From Doryteuthis pealeii (Eukaryota; Mollusca; Cephalopoda; Myopsida; Loliginidae), in assembly GCA_023376005.1 (NCBI GenBank), contig CM042139.1, positions 135,577,715 to 135,641,714 of the forward strand: a DNA stretch of 64,000 nt, written 5' to 3'. Positions within the stretch are counted from its first letter, which is position 1. The number at the start of each line of letters is the position of its first letter. Under the pieces are notes generated by a model, which searched no databases, was not told the DNA's origin, and saw only the letters and a list, made by a program, of their open reading frames with translations. A program made the position numbers and the translations under genes. Below are positions 22,071-33,309 of this stretch, piece after piece.

Positions 22071-22480
22071 TAACTCGCTGTAAAAAAAAAAATCTATAAA
22101 AACACATACAAATTACATATTCAGAAAGACTATTTCATCTTATTACTAAAGATATAAATATTTTAAAGATTAAATCCTAAATAGGTAAGAGATTCCGATC
22201 TGACTGTTATAGACTGCACTGCTTGTATCGCAATAATCATAGGCAGCGTGGCTATCCGAAGCCATTTTTTAATTTTTAACTCGCTGTAAAAAATGATTCA
22301 ATTAATAAAAACTCACACAAATTACATATTTTTGAAAGAGTATTTTCTTATCTTTCTAACGATATAAAAATTATTAAAGACTGGACCATAAATAGGCCAT
22401 AAATTCGGAGCTGAACGGCTTAGACTGCAAAATTAATTCATTAAAATCAAAACTTCGCTGCTGTTATCGCTTTAACAATA
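22071..22480. repeat. diverged tandem duplication, period about 206 bp
   Basis: TAACTCGCTGTAAAAAA, ACACAAATTACATAT, GAAAGA.TATTT, then AAATAGG and a GACTGCA block occur in the same order from 22,071 and from 22,277. A partial earlier unit may start near 21,998 (AACTCGCTGGAAAGACTAAG). Confidence 0.6.
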
Positions 22481-22719
22481 AGCAGGCAGAGACAATATTT
22501 TATTATCAGGAGGGCTGATATACGGACAGTTCCGCAAATTGGTGATTTTGGATTAATTAGTCGATTAAATCCCTTAATCAATAAAAATCAATAACCAAAT
22601 TTGGAATTTTTCTTAGTTAGAACGATATCAATGTGTATGCAAGATTTGAATCTGAGTGACCTCCCGTTTTTTGTTATACGTCGACACGTACATACCAAAA
22701 TCTCTGTTTTATATATTAG

Positions 22720-22745
22720 ATTATATATATATATTTATATATATA

Positions 22746-22777
<32 letters not shown>

Positions 22778-22778
22778 G
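22720..22778. repeat. (TA)n(TTA)n microsatellite
   Basis: TA repeats pass into a TTA/ATT triplet tract at about 22,746-22,777. Confidence 0.9.
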
Positions 22779-22865
22779 TACATTAGTATTATTATTGTTA
22801 CATTAAATCGTGCCATTCATATTTTAGTTTGTATACAAATTATTATTACTAATAAAACAAAGACT

Positions 22866-23442
22866 CTTGGCTCGGATGCTGGAATGTTAGGAGCATGACG
22901 TGCGGACAAACTGACAATTTATTGGATATAAGAAATGCCCGAAAAACAGCAATCATCAATAAAAAAACACTTGAAGAGACAAGTTGATATCTCTACTCTT
23001 CAAGAAACCCGGCTTCTCTCGTCAGGCTCATTGAAAGAAAGAGACTACACATTTTGCTGGTAAGGGAAGCATCCTAGTGAAACCAGAGAACGTGGTGTTG
23101 GCTTTGCAGTCAAGAACACTCTACTGGAGCAATAGTACCACCTACAGGTGGCTGAGAGAGAATTTTGACCCTGTGCCTGAACAATACCATAGAACCTGTC
23201 CACCTGGTTAGTCTATACGCTCCAACACTTAGCGCCCCTCAAGAAACAAAGGACAAATTTTATGATGAGCTTGAGTTGACTGTAAAAAAACATCCCCAAA
23301 CAAGATCAACTTTACCTTCCTGGTGACTTTAATGCAATAGTTGGTGCTGACCACGACTCCTGAACATCTTGCTGGGGTTATCATGGCATTGGTAAAATTA
23401 ATGAGAATGGACAACGTCTCCTTGAATTCTGCACATACGACA
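22866..23442 (+). pseudogene. LINE AP-endonuclease domain, decayed
   Basis: With frameshifts the plus strand reads DNLLDIRNARKTAIINKKTL, VDISTLQETRLLSSGSLKER, DYTFCW, ERGVGFAVKNTLLEQ, then ETKDKFYDELEL-like text, QDQLYLPGDFNAIVGADHDS, GYHGIGKINENGQRLLEFCT. LQETRL and GDFNA.VG..H are core motifs of the APE-type endonuclease of LINEs (the catalytic E and the D..N pair). Only the N-terminal endonuclease is present and no RT follows. The relic stops at the (CTAT)n(TA)n tract. It may belong with the LINE 3' ends at 8.4, 11.5 and 39.8 kb, but no sequence overlap proves that here. Confidence 0.8.
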
Positions 23443-23443
23443 A

Positions 23444-23463
23444 TCTATCTATCTATCTATCTA

Positions 23464-23512
<49 letters not shown>
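23444..23512. repeat. (CTAT)n(TA)n microsatellite
   Basis: CTAT tetranucleotides passing into pure TA; it truncates the LINE endonuclease to its left. Confidence 0.95.
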
Positions 23513-23515
<3 letters not shown>

Positions 23516-24019
23516 GGGGTACGATTGCGTTTTTAGGAAAAAGCCATAGTTGCACCATGGAATTTCTGATACAATATTTTTGCTTCAATTGTGAGGGTGT
23601 CTTTCCTCATGAGCTGAAGCTATTTCAAATGCACAAATTTTATAAATAAAATAAATCACCTGATTAATTATGTAATCAAAATTAAAAACACATTTTCTCC
23701 GATGTGAAATGTTTATTTAAAAAATAGTTTGCTCTTTAATCAATAATTACTGGGAGATTTTATGAAAATTCAATAATTAGTTGATATTCATATTTGTGTT
23801 GCTGTTATTGTTTTCGTTTTGTTTTTGTTAATTGATGGTGTTTTATGCGTATAGCTGTCGAAGAAGATTCATTAAACATCTTTATTAACACTTACGAGAG
23901 GTATCCATCAAATACCCGCACACGGCAAAGATAACAGCCTGAATTCTGCAATGTAATGGAATTTCGAGTCATTGTGTTCTCTCGGTGTAGAATTAGTGTG
24001 TGACCCAATTTAGTTTCTT

Positions 24020-24251
24020 GGTTTGATTTCTTTGTTTAATGGCATATCAACCTTCATGAGTTATTCAAAGACAAAGACATTATTGTTGAACCTAGCCGGC
24101 TATGAGGAGATTCATACATATATTTATAACACTATAATAGTGTTATAGAGTTGACTGGCGATATTAAATTAATTACTTAAGAATAATTAGGACAATTTCT
24201 TAAAAGTTAAAGTTAATCCTTTGTAAGCAAGGGTAAAACAAGAAAAACCGA

Positions 24252-24335
<84 letters not shown>

Positions 24336-24435
24336 AATATTAAAACGGTTTTATTCCGAAAATGAACACAATAGCGCGACTTGAGTCTAAATTGCTTACT
24401 ATGATGTGGTATTGCAGCGCGTTAACCACTATGAA
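24020..24435 (-). mobile_element. SINE family E interrupted by repeat J and (AAT)n(GAA)n
   Basis: The tail side (TTTAATGGCATATCAACCTT) is at 24,035-24,112 and the tRNA-like head (AACACAATAGCGCGACTTGA, CGCGTTAACCACTATGAA) at 24,350-24,435. Between them lie a small palindrome (ATAACACTATAATAGTGTTAT region), repeat J copy 2 (24,143-24,235), (AAT)n at about 24,251-24,306 and (GAA)n to 24,337. Confidence 0.6.
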
Positions 24436-24660
24436 ACAGGAATCTGAGGCGAGTAGGCTATTATTTCAGTCCATTAATCACGTGATAAAAAGAGCAGGGT
24501 TGGTGAGCAAGTGTCTATTGTTACAACCCCTGGTAATACATATGCACTCACTAATTATAGAAAAACTTTTTTGTTATTTTTAATACAATAAAAGTAAACG
24601 GATCACGGATTCGTGACGAAAATTATTTTATTTGATGGCTAACCTTTTTCACATTTTTAT

Positions 24661-24820
24661 GCCTAAGGTCAAGATACGTTGAAAGCAGATCACCGAAGTT
24701 AAGCATCGATGAGCCTGTTCAGTTCTTAGGTTGTTGACCATTTAAGCAACTGCAGGTACTGTAAGTAACCTGATATCAAAATGACTTGAGCTAGCAACCA
24801 ACCAACCAACCAACCAACCA
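24661..24820 (+). mobile_element. 5S rRNA-derived SINE or 5S pseudogene
   Basis: ACGTTGAAAGC, AGATCACCGAAGTTAAGCAT, GAGCCTGTTCAGTTCTTAGG, TTGACC and GCAGGTACTGTAAG follow metazoan 5S rRNA from about base 15 to the 3' end. A gap of about 12 bases occurs where CCGGTTCTCGTC would be, and there are many substitutions. The internal promoter A-box region is recognisable and the C-box is altered. It is followed by AT-rich sequence and an (AACC)n tail (about 24,797-24,820), which points to retroposition rather than a working 5S gene. Confidence 0.7.
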
Positions 24821-25194
24821 TTTCTCTCTGAAAGTATAAAGAATCATTTATTTTGATTAATAATGAATATTTTTAACGTAAGGTAGGGAGAAAATTATGG
24901 AATCAGTAAATTATGGAGAAATGATTATGGAATCCCCCAAAGAAATAAATACCTAACAATGAAATATACTGGTTAGCAATAAGAGAATACACCGCAGTCA
25001 GTAATCTTGATTTTGTTGGTTGTTTATTTTTTCAATGACACATAAAACCCCTTTGGTCACCAAAAGACCAACTCCTATCTTTTTGTATATACGATTTATT
25101 AGCGTTCAGTTAGTTGGTATTTTTTTGTTTGGGTTGGTTTTATCAACGGGTAGAAATAATTTGTATTAACTTGTAACGATAATTATTTGACCGC
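24821..25194. other. AT-rich sequence, nothing recognised
   Basis: No feature supported. Confidence 0.5.
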
Positions 25195-25610
25195 AAGATG
25201 GGACCCTAACAGGTACTACCACTCCGGGTCAGAGTGGACCTGAGAGTAATGGCAATGAAGGGGTACTCCACACTCCATAGAGCTTCAGAATGGGAACCTC
25301 ACCACTAGATGCGGTTAAGCCTCATGTCCAGGACAGTAGATTGGTGGAGTAAAATTGTATGTGAGATTTTTCATTAACTTTATGTGTATCATCAATTTGT
25401 GGAAATAATTTTCATTAACTTCATGTCTATAAATATATTAAAATAAAAAATAAAATATGTATTAATATACTGTTGCTTGAATCTCAGCCATCGCCTACTA
25501 ATATCTATATGACCACCTGAATAGTTGGTCACATTGAGCGTGTTCTTACCTCTCCGCAGAGGTGCAGTCAACGTATTCTACCGCCACAGCCAACAGGGCT
25601 GATTAATTTT
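25195..25610 (-). mobile_element. family C, internally deleted
   Basis: 3' side GATGGGACCCTAACAGGTAC with CTCCGGGTCAGAGTGGACC at 25,195-25,345. Head CCTCTCCGCAGAGGTGCAGT and CCACAGCCAACAGGGC at 25,545-25,605. The middle is replaced by AT-rich sequence. Confidence 0.65.
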
Positions 25611-25649
25611 GAATATAACAGACTTAATATACTTACTTTCATATTGATC

Positions 25650-26130
25650 GCCCTGTCGGCAAGGCTGGATTACGATAAATGTACTCCAGGCTGAGGGTAA
25701 GACGTCCCAACGTAAACATGTACCATCACACCCAAGCAAAGTACAAAAAATGATAGTTAGTTAATTATAAGTGAGCAGAAGATAATACAATAATAATAGA
25801 ACTTTATTTGCATAGAATTAGTTCTGAGGAGTATAGATACCGAACTTTAAAATATCCTATCACAGAGGAAAAATACCATAAAATGTTGTACAGACGTGGG
25901 AGAATTTTCGTAGGCAAAGTGTTATGAAACCTCTGAGCCGGAGTGATGGTACCTGTTAGGGTCCATCTATGTCTAGATATTTGTGTTCAATAACACCATA
26001 TGAAAAAAACCCCCAAAAACCCAAAAAACCACATACACTAAAAATGTAAATATGAACGTAATTTTCTTACACTTAGTCCTAAATCCCCCCAACTAGTTGA
26101 TGTGCCGATAAAGTCAATCAATCAATAAAT
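25650..26130 (+). mobile_element. family C pieces flanking repeat M copy 2
   Basis: Head CCCTGTCGGCAAGGCTGG at 25,650 and 3' part CTGAGCCGGAGTGATGGTAC, then TTGATGTGCCGATAAA, at 25,935-26,130. Repeat M (TTTATTTGCATAGAATTAGT, TCGTAGGCAAAGTGTTATG) lies between. Head to head with the minus copy on its left. Confidence 0.55.
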
Positions 26131-26408
26131 CAATCTGATTAAACGGTATTTGACCCCTTCCATCACCACTGAACATGGTACTCGGTTGTTTTACCAATAA
26201 AAAAAGTTGATCCCCAGAAATCTCGCTGTGGTTACGGTCAAACACGAGACTTGAGGATTTTTGAAAAGAGACAGTCAGTTAGTTACCTGGAGAGTGACAA
26301 GGAACGGCCAAACATTTACCTATTGGAGCTGATCCATTTGAAAATACCACTTCAGGTTTTACTATTTTGGGGAACAGTTCAAATTGAATTTATCACAATA
26401 GCAATAAA

Positions 26409-26608
26409 TTGAGCGGGGTTGTTTTTGACCACCTGTATATGAAAGCCCCATCTTATTGCATAAGCGTAAATACTCATATAGATATAGTTGCACCTACTTC
26501 CGTACGCATTATTGAAACTAAGTATGTAAATCCAGGGAGGGAAATATATTTATCATCTGGGATTAAAGGAACCCAAGTTCGTGCACGAGGATTTAATGAA
26601 AGCTCACT
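26409..26608 (+). other. possible exon with strong donor
   Basis: A frame open for 66 codons ends exactly at AGCTCACT followed by GTAAGTAAG, a near-perfect donor. The peptide includes APTSVRIIETKYVNPGREIY then LSSGIKGTQVRARGFNESS. It is not recognised. An acceptor-like AG lies near 26,446, where polypyrimidine is weak. No partner exon was found. Confidence 0.2.
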
Positions 26609-27094
26609 GTAAGTAAGACGTGTTGAAACGGAGCATATTTTCCATGAATATCCCAGGTTTTAGTGCACATTAGGGGATAAAGGGACACAAAGGCCCTTGC
26701 TAAATACGGTGCGAGTCTAGTGATTCCATGGGAAACGATCTAAAGGAATCCAATATCGCGCTGGGGATTCCAAAAGGTTTTGAATCGGGTCGACAGTAAT
26801 ACGAAGAGGTAATCAATAACAGAAGGAAATGCAATAAATATAGCATTGACATACAAACAATAACAAACAAAATTGTTGGCCACTCGCACTACCTTGTTTC
26901 TTTTACCTTCTCCTAACAGTTTATAATAAAACTGCTTGACACTTTCCTTCCCCTTACACAAATACATACATATATTACCTGTATTCGTGCGTGGGTCTTT
27001 ATACACTGATGTGTCCAACAATTGTGACCAGAGATATTTGAAAGAGTGACAGCTACAGTTATCGCACGAGCGATGGTGGGAAATATTTAAACAA
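26609..27094. other. unique-looking sequence
   Basis: A 93-codon minus frame (26,740-27,021) encodes nothing I recognise. No repeat seen. Confidence 0.4.
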
Positions 27095-27234
27095 GTAGGT
27101 ATTTACCCAACCCATTCCCACGCGTAGGATGTGAGACAAGATCGCAAATATTGATGCGGAAGGAAGGATTGAAATCTCTATTTAGTAGTAATGGATCTGC
27201 GAGACTAATTTTCTAACCATTACACCAGGATGGG

Positions 27235-27237
<3 letters not shown>
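27095..27237 (-). mobile_element. SINE family A
   Basis: GTAGGTATTTACCCAACCCA, TGCGAGACTAATTTTCTAAC and CATTACACCAGGATGGGACG: a full minus-strand unit ending at the (TA)n tract. Confidence 0.65.
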
Positions 27238-27239
<2 letters not shown>

Positions 27240-27288
<49 letters not shown>

Positions 27289-27416
27289 CATATTTCATCA
27301 AAGATGACAGACGAGGAGTTGAGTTGTGGATTTGCTTTTTTATTTTCGCAGAAGTGCTAATCCACAGACACTCACACAGACACACGCGTCCTTTTTCTCT
27401 TTTTCTCTCTTTCTCT

Positions 27417-27495
<79 letters not shown>

Positions 27496-27512
27496 CGTGT
27501 GTGTGTGTGTTT
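27240..27512. repeat. (TA)n, then (CT)n-(TA)n-(TG)n
   Basis: (TA)n at 27,240-27,283 and a compound tract at about 27,390-27,512. Open frames here are repeat artefacts. Confidence 0.95.
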
Positions 27513-27576
27513 ATGAGGAAATAACAGATCAGGAAAAATCCGAAAAATGTGAGGAAAAGATGAACAATTACATTCA

Positions 27577-27619
27577 ATTAATATTTCGCCTCTGTTGGTT
27601 TTAGAAGCTTCATCAGAAT
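27577..27619 (-). ncRNA. hammerhead-like ribozyme motif
   Basis: On the minus strand: CUGAUGA (27,616-27,610), one unpaired A, a 6-bp stem II GCUUCU/AGAGGC with a 9-base loop (27,608-27,588), GAA, then the self-complementary AUAU and U as the cleavage-site base. Stem I pairs UU and A with AA and U (3 bp). The core is complete, but the unpaired A between core and stem II and the weak stems I and III make activity uncertain. The motif lies between (TG)n and (TA)n tracts. Confidence 0.45.
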
Positions 27620-27639
27620 ATTTATCATTTTTAAAACAG

Positions 27640-27642
<3 letters not shown>

Positions 27643-27699
<57 letters not shown>
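27643..27699. repeat. (TA)n microsatellite
   Basis: Pure TA run. Confidence 0.95.
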
Positions 27700-27700
<1 letters not shown>

Positions 27701-28310
27701 ACAGATGTATGATAGATCACAAGTTTGGTTGGGGAGATAGAATAATCAAAGGATTTAGGGTATGCAGAGCATTTAGGGGTTTATGAGGTTGTTTGTCTTG
27801 CCGATGTCTAATGGAGACAGTTTGCTGGTTTTATCCGTGTGAGAAAAGACTATGTTATTTCAGTGATTCTGATTTTTTTATGTATTTTATCCGTTTGAAT
27901 GTTACAGTGATTTTGAGTTTCTTATACTTTTGCATTTTTTATCCTTTGTCTATCTTGATGTTGTTTTTGTGAATTACGATTTTTGCGATGGCTGAAATTA
28001 GGTGGAAGAATCCAGGTCTTTGTTATGGTATTTGATTTCGTAATAACCGCTGATTCGCACAGATGATGGATATTTTTGCTGTTTGCAGGATTTATGAGTG
28101 ATGCATGTGTGAAGTTGAATGTGTGCTTGAATTCTAACATGTGCGAGAAAAGGTCGTTTTGAACGTCGCTTAATTTATGGACCTCCGGTGTTCATAGAGT
28201 CCTTTATCTAAGTTTCGTTATTTGTTAGTCATTGCATGGAATGGAGCAAATCTCTGCGTTCGAAAACACCTCAAGCAAATTCATGTGTTTATTATTCATT
28301 TTTTCCTTAA

Positions 28311-28312
<2 letters not shown>
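27700..28312. other. AT-rich sequence, nothing recognised
   Basis: No feature supported. Confidence 0.5.
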
Positions 28313-28393
<81 letters not shown>

Positions 28394-28420
28394 CACACAA
28401 CACACACACACACACACACA
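28313..28420. repeat. (CT)n(CA)n microsatellite
   Basis: TCTCTC passes into ACACAC with two small interruptions. Confidence 0.95.
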
Positions 28421-28737
28421 TCAGCCAAGATACTACACCTGTAGACCAGGTTAAAACCTAAAATAAATTGTTTCTTCATTTCCACATTTCGGCTTGATTA
28501 CTAAATGTTCCATACATTTGAGAAGAAGAAAAAATTGTAAAGACCAATTAAAATACATCTCTTTCAACTTAATAAGGTTATTATATGGATTTAAGAAAAA
28601 TAATAAATAAGACTTATTTGCAACTTTTAATGCGTGAATGGACAAATTGTTTAAAAATACAATCGTCCGATAAAACACGATTAATTTGTGTGATAATTGT
28701 TTTGTTTGTCAAAATCGGTTTGAAAATCGTATAGGTA

Positions 28738-28738
<1 letters not shown>

Positions 28739-28775
<37 letters not shown>

Positions 28776-28782
28776 ATATATA

Positions 28783-28860
<78 letters not shown>
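28739..28860. repeat. (TA)n(CA)n(TA)n microsatellite
   Basis: TA, a TGTGTATATATAA joint, CA, then TA again. Confidence 0.95.
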
Positions 28861-28861
<1 letters not shown>

Positions 28862-29234
28862 GTTTCTGTAATAAATTGGGATTTTGGTGGAAATTGTATT
28901 AACTACAGGCTTCAGCGTCACTTTTTCAACCGGTATTCGAACTGGTATCGACAGAGTTATCTGCTGGCTATTCTCAGAAAAAAAGCAATAATTTTAATTC
29001 ATTAATTTTACAACAAATCTCAAAGCAAAGAGATAATTTTCGGAATTTATAGTCGAATGATTTCAATCTCGGAAAATAATAGATCTGAAATATAAATCAA
29101 TATAAACTCTGAATCTAATGACATTGGTGTGAATAAAATAACAATGCGATCTTAATTTTAACGATACTGAATCCTGGTCATGCGGAGGGGATGTTATACA
29201 GATACCTCCCATACACACGCACTTAAATACACAC

Positions 29235-29235
<1 letters not shown>

Positions 29236-29301
<66 letters not shown>

Positions 29302-29370
29302 AATATATATATATATATATTATCCTATACCGTTTCAACTTTATATGTATATAACGTTATACGTTTATAT

Positions 29371-29423
<53 letters not shown>
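29236..29423. repeat. paired (TA)n microsatellites
   Basis: Two long TA tracts separated by TATCCTATACCGTTTCAAC and similar sequence. Confidence 0.9.
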
Positions 29424-29425
<2 letters not shown>

Positions 29426-29914
29426 TCCCTCACGTCGATTTAGTCTCCTGAGGTTTCATAAGGCCAGTGTTCAAAAATCATAAATTACAGTTTGCAAGTA
29501 CACTGGACCAAATCAAGTGCTTGTGCCTATTGTGTGAAGCTAGGCCAGCTCTAGACTTGCAAACTAAGCCGCACCTGTTGCATGCAAAAAAATTTAATTT
29601 GTTACTTTTCTACTCACAATAAAGAGTATATCATCACAGCCGGCGTCTAATTTTCGTTGTAATTTCAGAAACGAAGTTGCACTTTTCGCTTATATTTAAC
29701 AATTAGAACTGCACCGGTTTTTAAAAAAACTACACCGGCTTTTCAAAGTATTAACGAGGTTACATTTTTTCTCCAAAAACTACGAGTCGGAATTTAACGA
29801 AACTTACACAGTATAATGGGAGTAAATAAATATACGTAGTCTCTATAAACACTGTGTCGTTCTGGCCAACAGAAAACAAAGGGTGCTTATTTGTAATATT
29901 TACACTATCTAGAA
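29424..29914. other. sequence upstream of the Tc1-like relic
   Basis: Nothing definite. The lost 5' end of the transposon should lie in the right part of this interval, but no inverted repeat matching its 3' end was found. Confidence 0.4.
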
Positions 29915-30922
29915 ATGTTCCAAGACTACAAACGAGTTTATATTCCTAAAATTATGCGTCACAAATATGAATTGACCCCTTCCGAGAAAGATGTTATAAC
30001 ATCATAACTTTTCAAAGGTAAATCTACATTAGACGTATCCAAAATAATTGGAACGTATGACCAAACTGTTAAAATATTTGTTGTTGCTTCTACGAGGGGA
30101 CGTAGAGGGTCGATAAGGGCCACTCGAGGGTTGTTTCATGACTTATTTGAAACTTGAAGCTGTAACTAACAAGGCCTAACAAGTGGATCACTTTTCAGGA
30201 GTATTGAAGAAAGAACATTGTCAAGAAATACTCGCTATTGTCATCTAAAAGAGTTTGAGGCGTCAGTGAGTCCAGTGACAAAACCTCAGTTGGCATAAGT
30301 ACACATACAAATGTGTTGGAAATTGGTAACGGAGAATGAGGAGATCGAATTCTTGAAAGTTCTGTTCACAGATGAAACTCATTTGTAAAATGGTTGGGTT
30401 GTAAATGGACGGGATCTTCATCAAAGATTGAGGCGCCAACAAGGAAGAGATTATATTATGATTTGGGCTGGTATTATTGGAGGTATCATGGTTGATCCAT
30501 GGAGAGTGTCAGACTTTACGAAAATAATCTTCCTCAATATAGTCTTCCTCAAAGAGCACCTGGAAACTTGATTAAAAAAGCAAAGAATCGCCTTCAGGGG
30601 AACCATCATATTTATGCAAGATAATGCTCCTTCGCATTCAGCACATGAAACTACGGAGTACCTGCAAAACCAAGGCTTCTGTGGACCTCGGAAGATACTG
30701 ACCGACCAATTCTCCTAGCTTAAACCCAATAGAAAACCTGTGGAGCTTTCTGACACAGCGTGTTTATGAGAATGGACGTCAATATAGAAGCACGGCTGAC
30801 ATGTGGCAGGAAACAGTAAACCTATCATGTGAAATTACATCAAAGCAAATCCAGAAATGATATGTTTGATGGATCAGGACCTTTTTCAAATCATTTAAAA
30901 AAGATCACATATCTCATATTAA
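29915..30922 (+). pseudogene. Tc1-like transposase, dead
   Basis: About 335 codons long, close to the family's usual size. The N-terminal HTH region reads LTPSEKDVITS, a stop, LFKGKSTLDVSKIIGTYDQT, VKIFV. The catalytic core has LFTDETH (first D), GWVVNGR, LRRQQGRDYIMIWAGIIGG, FMQDNAPSHSAHETTEYLQN (second D) and, after a frameshift, NSPSLNPIENLWSFL (the E of a DD34E-type triad). It ends with LMDQDLFQII, a stop and KRSHISY. Stops early in the HTH and in the core, plus frameshifts, inactivate it. A likely 3' terminal repeat is TAATAATTTGACACCCT near 30,960-30,976. Confidence 0.85.
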
Positions 30923-31058
30923 CCAACTCCACTAAAGGTTATTATAATTACGCCTCACTAATAATTTGACACCCTAATAATTTAAGTAACTACGGTAAAT
31001 GACTGTAACTTATATTTCTATTTTTAGAATCTTACAATTTTTACGGAATATATATATA

Positions 31059-31687
31059 TCTTATTATAATGGAGATTGTGTGTTTTTCTGTCTGTAACCG
31101 AAACTATATTACTAATCGAGTCACAATTAACATAGTTATTTTTATCACATTCTTCATGATTTTATTTATATATATATTCAATTATATACCTCAATTATTA
31201 ATAAAATTGCTTCACCTTTTTATTAGTGTTGTCCATATCTACATACTAATAACATGCTATTGTATTTATATATACAAAAAATAGCGGTTTGCAGTGTGAA
31301 CGGGAAGGCTAATTTGCATATTGATATTAAAAATGTGATTTTATTAAATATGTGCTTTGTATTATTGATTTCTAACTGTTTGTTTTTATTTTAATGAATA
31401 TAAGCAAAAATCTCTCCAATGAATCTTAAATGAAATCCATTAACAAGAACAAATAAGTGTAATTTTATTCTTTATTTCCTAATTTAACTAAATAGTTAGA
31501 TAAGTAAAATTCAGCAATGAAAGACGGGAGTGACGGAAGAGTAAGTTTCATTTCTATTTTTCTATTATAACCCCACTCTGTTTCAAATCTTTTTATCTGC
31601 CTTCTTATTAGACTTTCTAATTTAATACGATATTTCATTACATTAAAACTTAAATACTTGCACCTGGAGGGTGCATATATTTGCTAG
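31059..31687 (+). mobile_element. non-autonomous Helitron-like element
   Basis: The 3' end has the Helitron signature: a hairpin TGCACC-TGGAG-GGTGCA (31,659-31,675), eight bases, then CTAG (31,684-31,687) followed by T. A possible 5' end is the TC at 31,059-31,060 preceded by A, leading into TTATTATAATGGAG and a TGTGTTTTTCTGTCTGT stretch. The body is AT-rich and non-coding. The 5' end is less certain than the 3' end. Confidence 0.5.
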
Positions 31688-31774
<87 letters not shown>

Positions 31775-31783
31775 TGTGTGTGT
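31688..31783. repeat. (TA)n(TG)n microsatellite
   Basis: Directly abuts the CTAG end of the Helitron-like element. Confidence 0.95.
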
Positions 31784-33060
31784 GATATCTTTATTCGCTG
31801 ATAATTCCGTTAAATTCCAACGAAGTGTTTTTGGATAGGATGGAAAAGTGTCAGCTCGTTAATAATTTGAAACGAAGTGTATATCTATGAAAACGACTGC
31901 ATGCATATTTGGCTTGCTGCTTATAAATTGTTTGTGTGTACGTGTGCCTTTGCCGAGTGCTTGTGCATAAACGCATCGTTGTACAAAAAGTGGAGCCATC
32001 CAAGTGATATACATGTCCGCCTATGGCAATACTCAAGACCAAGAACAAATTAAGACATTGCAGTTTCCAACTGTCAGAGTAATTTCGCTAAATGGCTGAT
32101 TAAGCTGTCATACATTAGAGACTTACTTGGACAGCTGCCCGCCCAACAAACAAGGGATACTGTAAAATTGGATTTCAACGATTGTTAGAGTTATCGTACT
32201 AGCCACGCCTCGCTAAAACAGAACAATTTTTACACCGCTTATGCTGTCAATGTGACTGGCTATTTGCAAGGAAGTACAGGCTAGAAACAAAATAACGTAG
32301 TCGTATCATCAAATCAAAATATACGTTTAGATTTTATTTTCTTTCATCTAAATTTCTTGTTTTTTTATTTATATACCCCTTATTCTTTCTATATTTCCTT
32401 ATTTTCTCTTACATTTTAATGCTATTTATGTTATTTAGCTAATTTCGTTATTTTTTAGACACGTTCCGAATCAATAGGAAGTTAAATTGCTTATTAGGGT
32501 TCTGGTTTTTGTTATGGAATTTTATACAACTTAAAAAATCATTTTTATTCTTATTATTTCATACTAATATGGTTCTGGGAATCCATTTCTTTCTTTCTTT
32601 TTCTTCCCTATTTTTGGGCTCTCATTCGATTGTATCTATCGATTGATTTAAATCCATCTGTATAATTCTTAGTTCCTGTTTTGCCTTTTTTATTCTCATC
32701 TTGATTACATCTCTTTTTGCAATAAATCTCAAGTTTTGTATTAACAATGAATTTAAAAATTGAATATGAAAATTCTATATAATTTCTTCGAAAAATCTTT
32801 GAATACTTCAATTTTTCGTTTAATTTTGAATTTAAATTTAAACTTTTCAGACTGCCCATTTTCTTTTTTCTCCTAATTTGTTTGTTCCTTACTTTCTTCA
32901 TTCCTTCATAATTTATTGCCTGTGGCTTAATTGTTTTCTTAGTTCTGTCATTTTTTTCCCTTAAAAATATTTATTCAGCCCTCAGAATGGCCGGAACAAA
33001 TTTCTAAGAACTAAAGGGAGTCTTTAAAAAAAATGTCGTCTACATTGAACGGTTACAGCA
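31784..33060. other. AT-rich sequence, nothing recognised
   Basis: No repeat family or gene supported; the 97-codon minus frame at 32,608 is lysine- and asparagine-rich, as expected from AT-rich DNA. Confidence 0.45.
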
Positions 33061-33076
33061 GTTACACACAAACATA

Positions 33077-33106
33077 CACGCACGCACGCACGCACACACG
33101 CACGCA

Positions 33107-33167
<61 letters not shown>
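33077..33167. repeat. (CGCA)n(TA)n microsatellite
   Basis: CACGCACG-type units followed by a long TA tract; lies about 55 bases left of the foldback. Confidence 0.9.
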
Positions 33168-33170
<3 letters not shown>

Positions 33171-33272
33171 TAATTGGTAATTTGCTTGAAGCATTGTTAA
33201 GTATGTTATAAAATAATAAAATTCGAAGGCAATACAATGCGTAAAAAATAAAGACAAAAAGATGTTTATATG

Positions 33273-33309
33273 TCTAATCGATTTCAAAGCGAAGCTTTAT
33301 CGTCAGAGA
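33273..33309 (-). ncRNA. hammerhead-like motif, left arm
   Basis: Minus strand: CUGACGA (33,306-33,300), one unpaired U, stem II AAAGC/GCUUU with loop UUC, GAA, the palindrome AUCGAU, U, and stem I UCU/AGA. The core fits CUGANGA and GAAA; the extra U before stem II is non-canonical. Confidence 0.45.

Noticed and set aside
24661..24770. Functional 5S rRNA gene
   Set aside because: Deletion near base 30, many substitutions and no terminator T run; a retroposon tail follows.
29428..29500. Hammerhead-like GAAACCUCAGGAGAC on the minus strand next to (TA)n
   Set aside because: No CUGANGA and no stem II; at most a very old relic.
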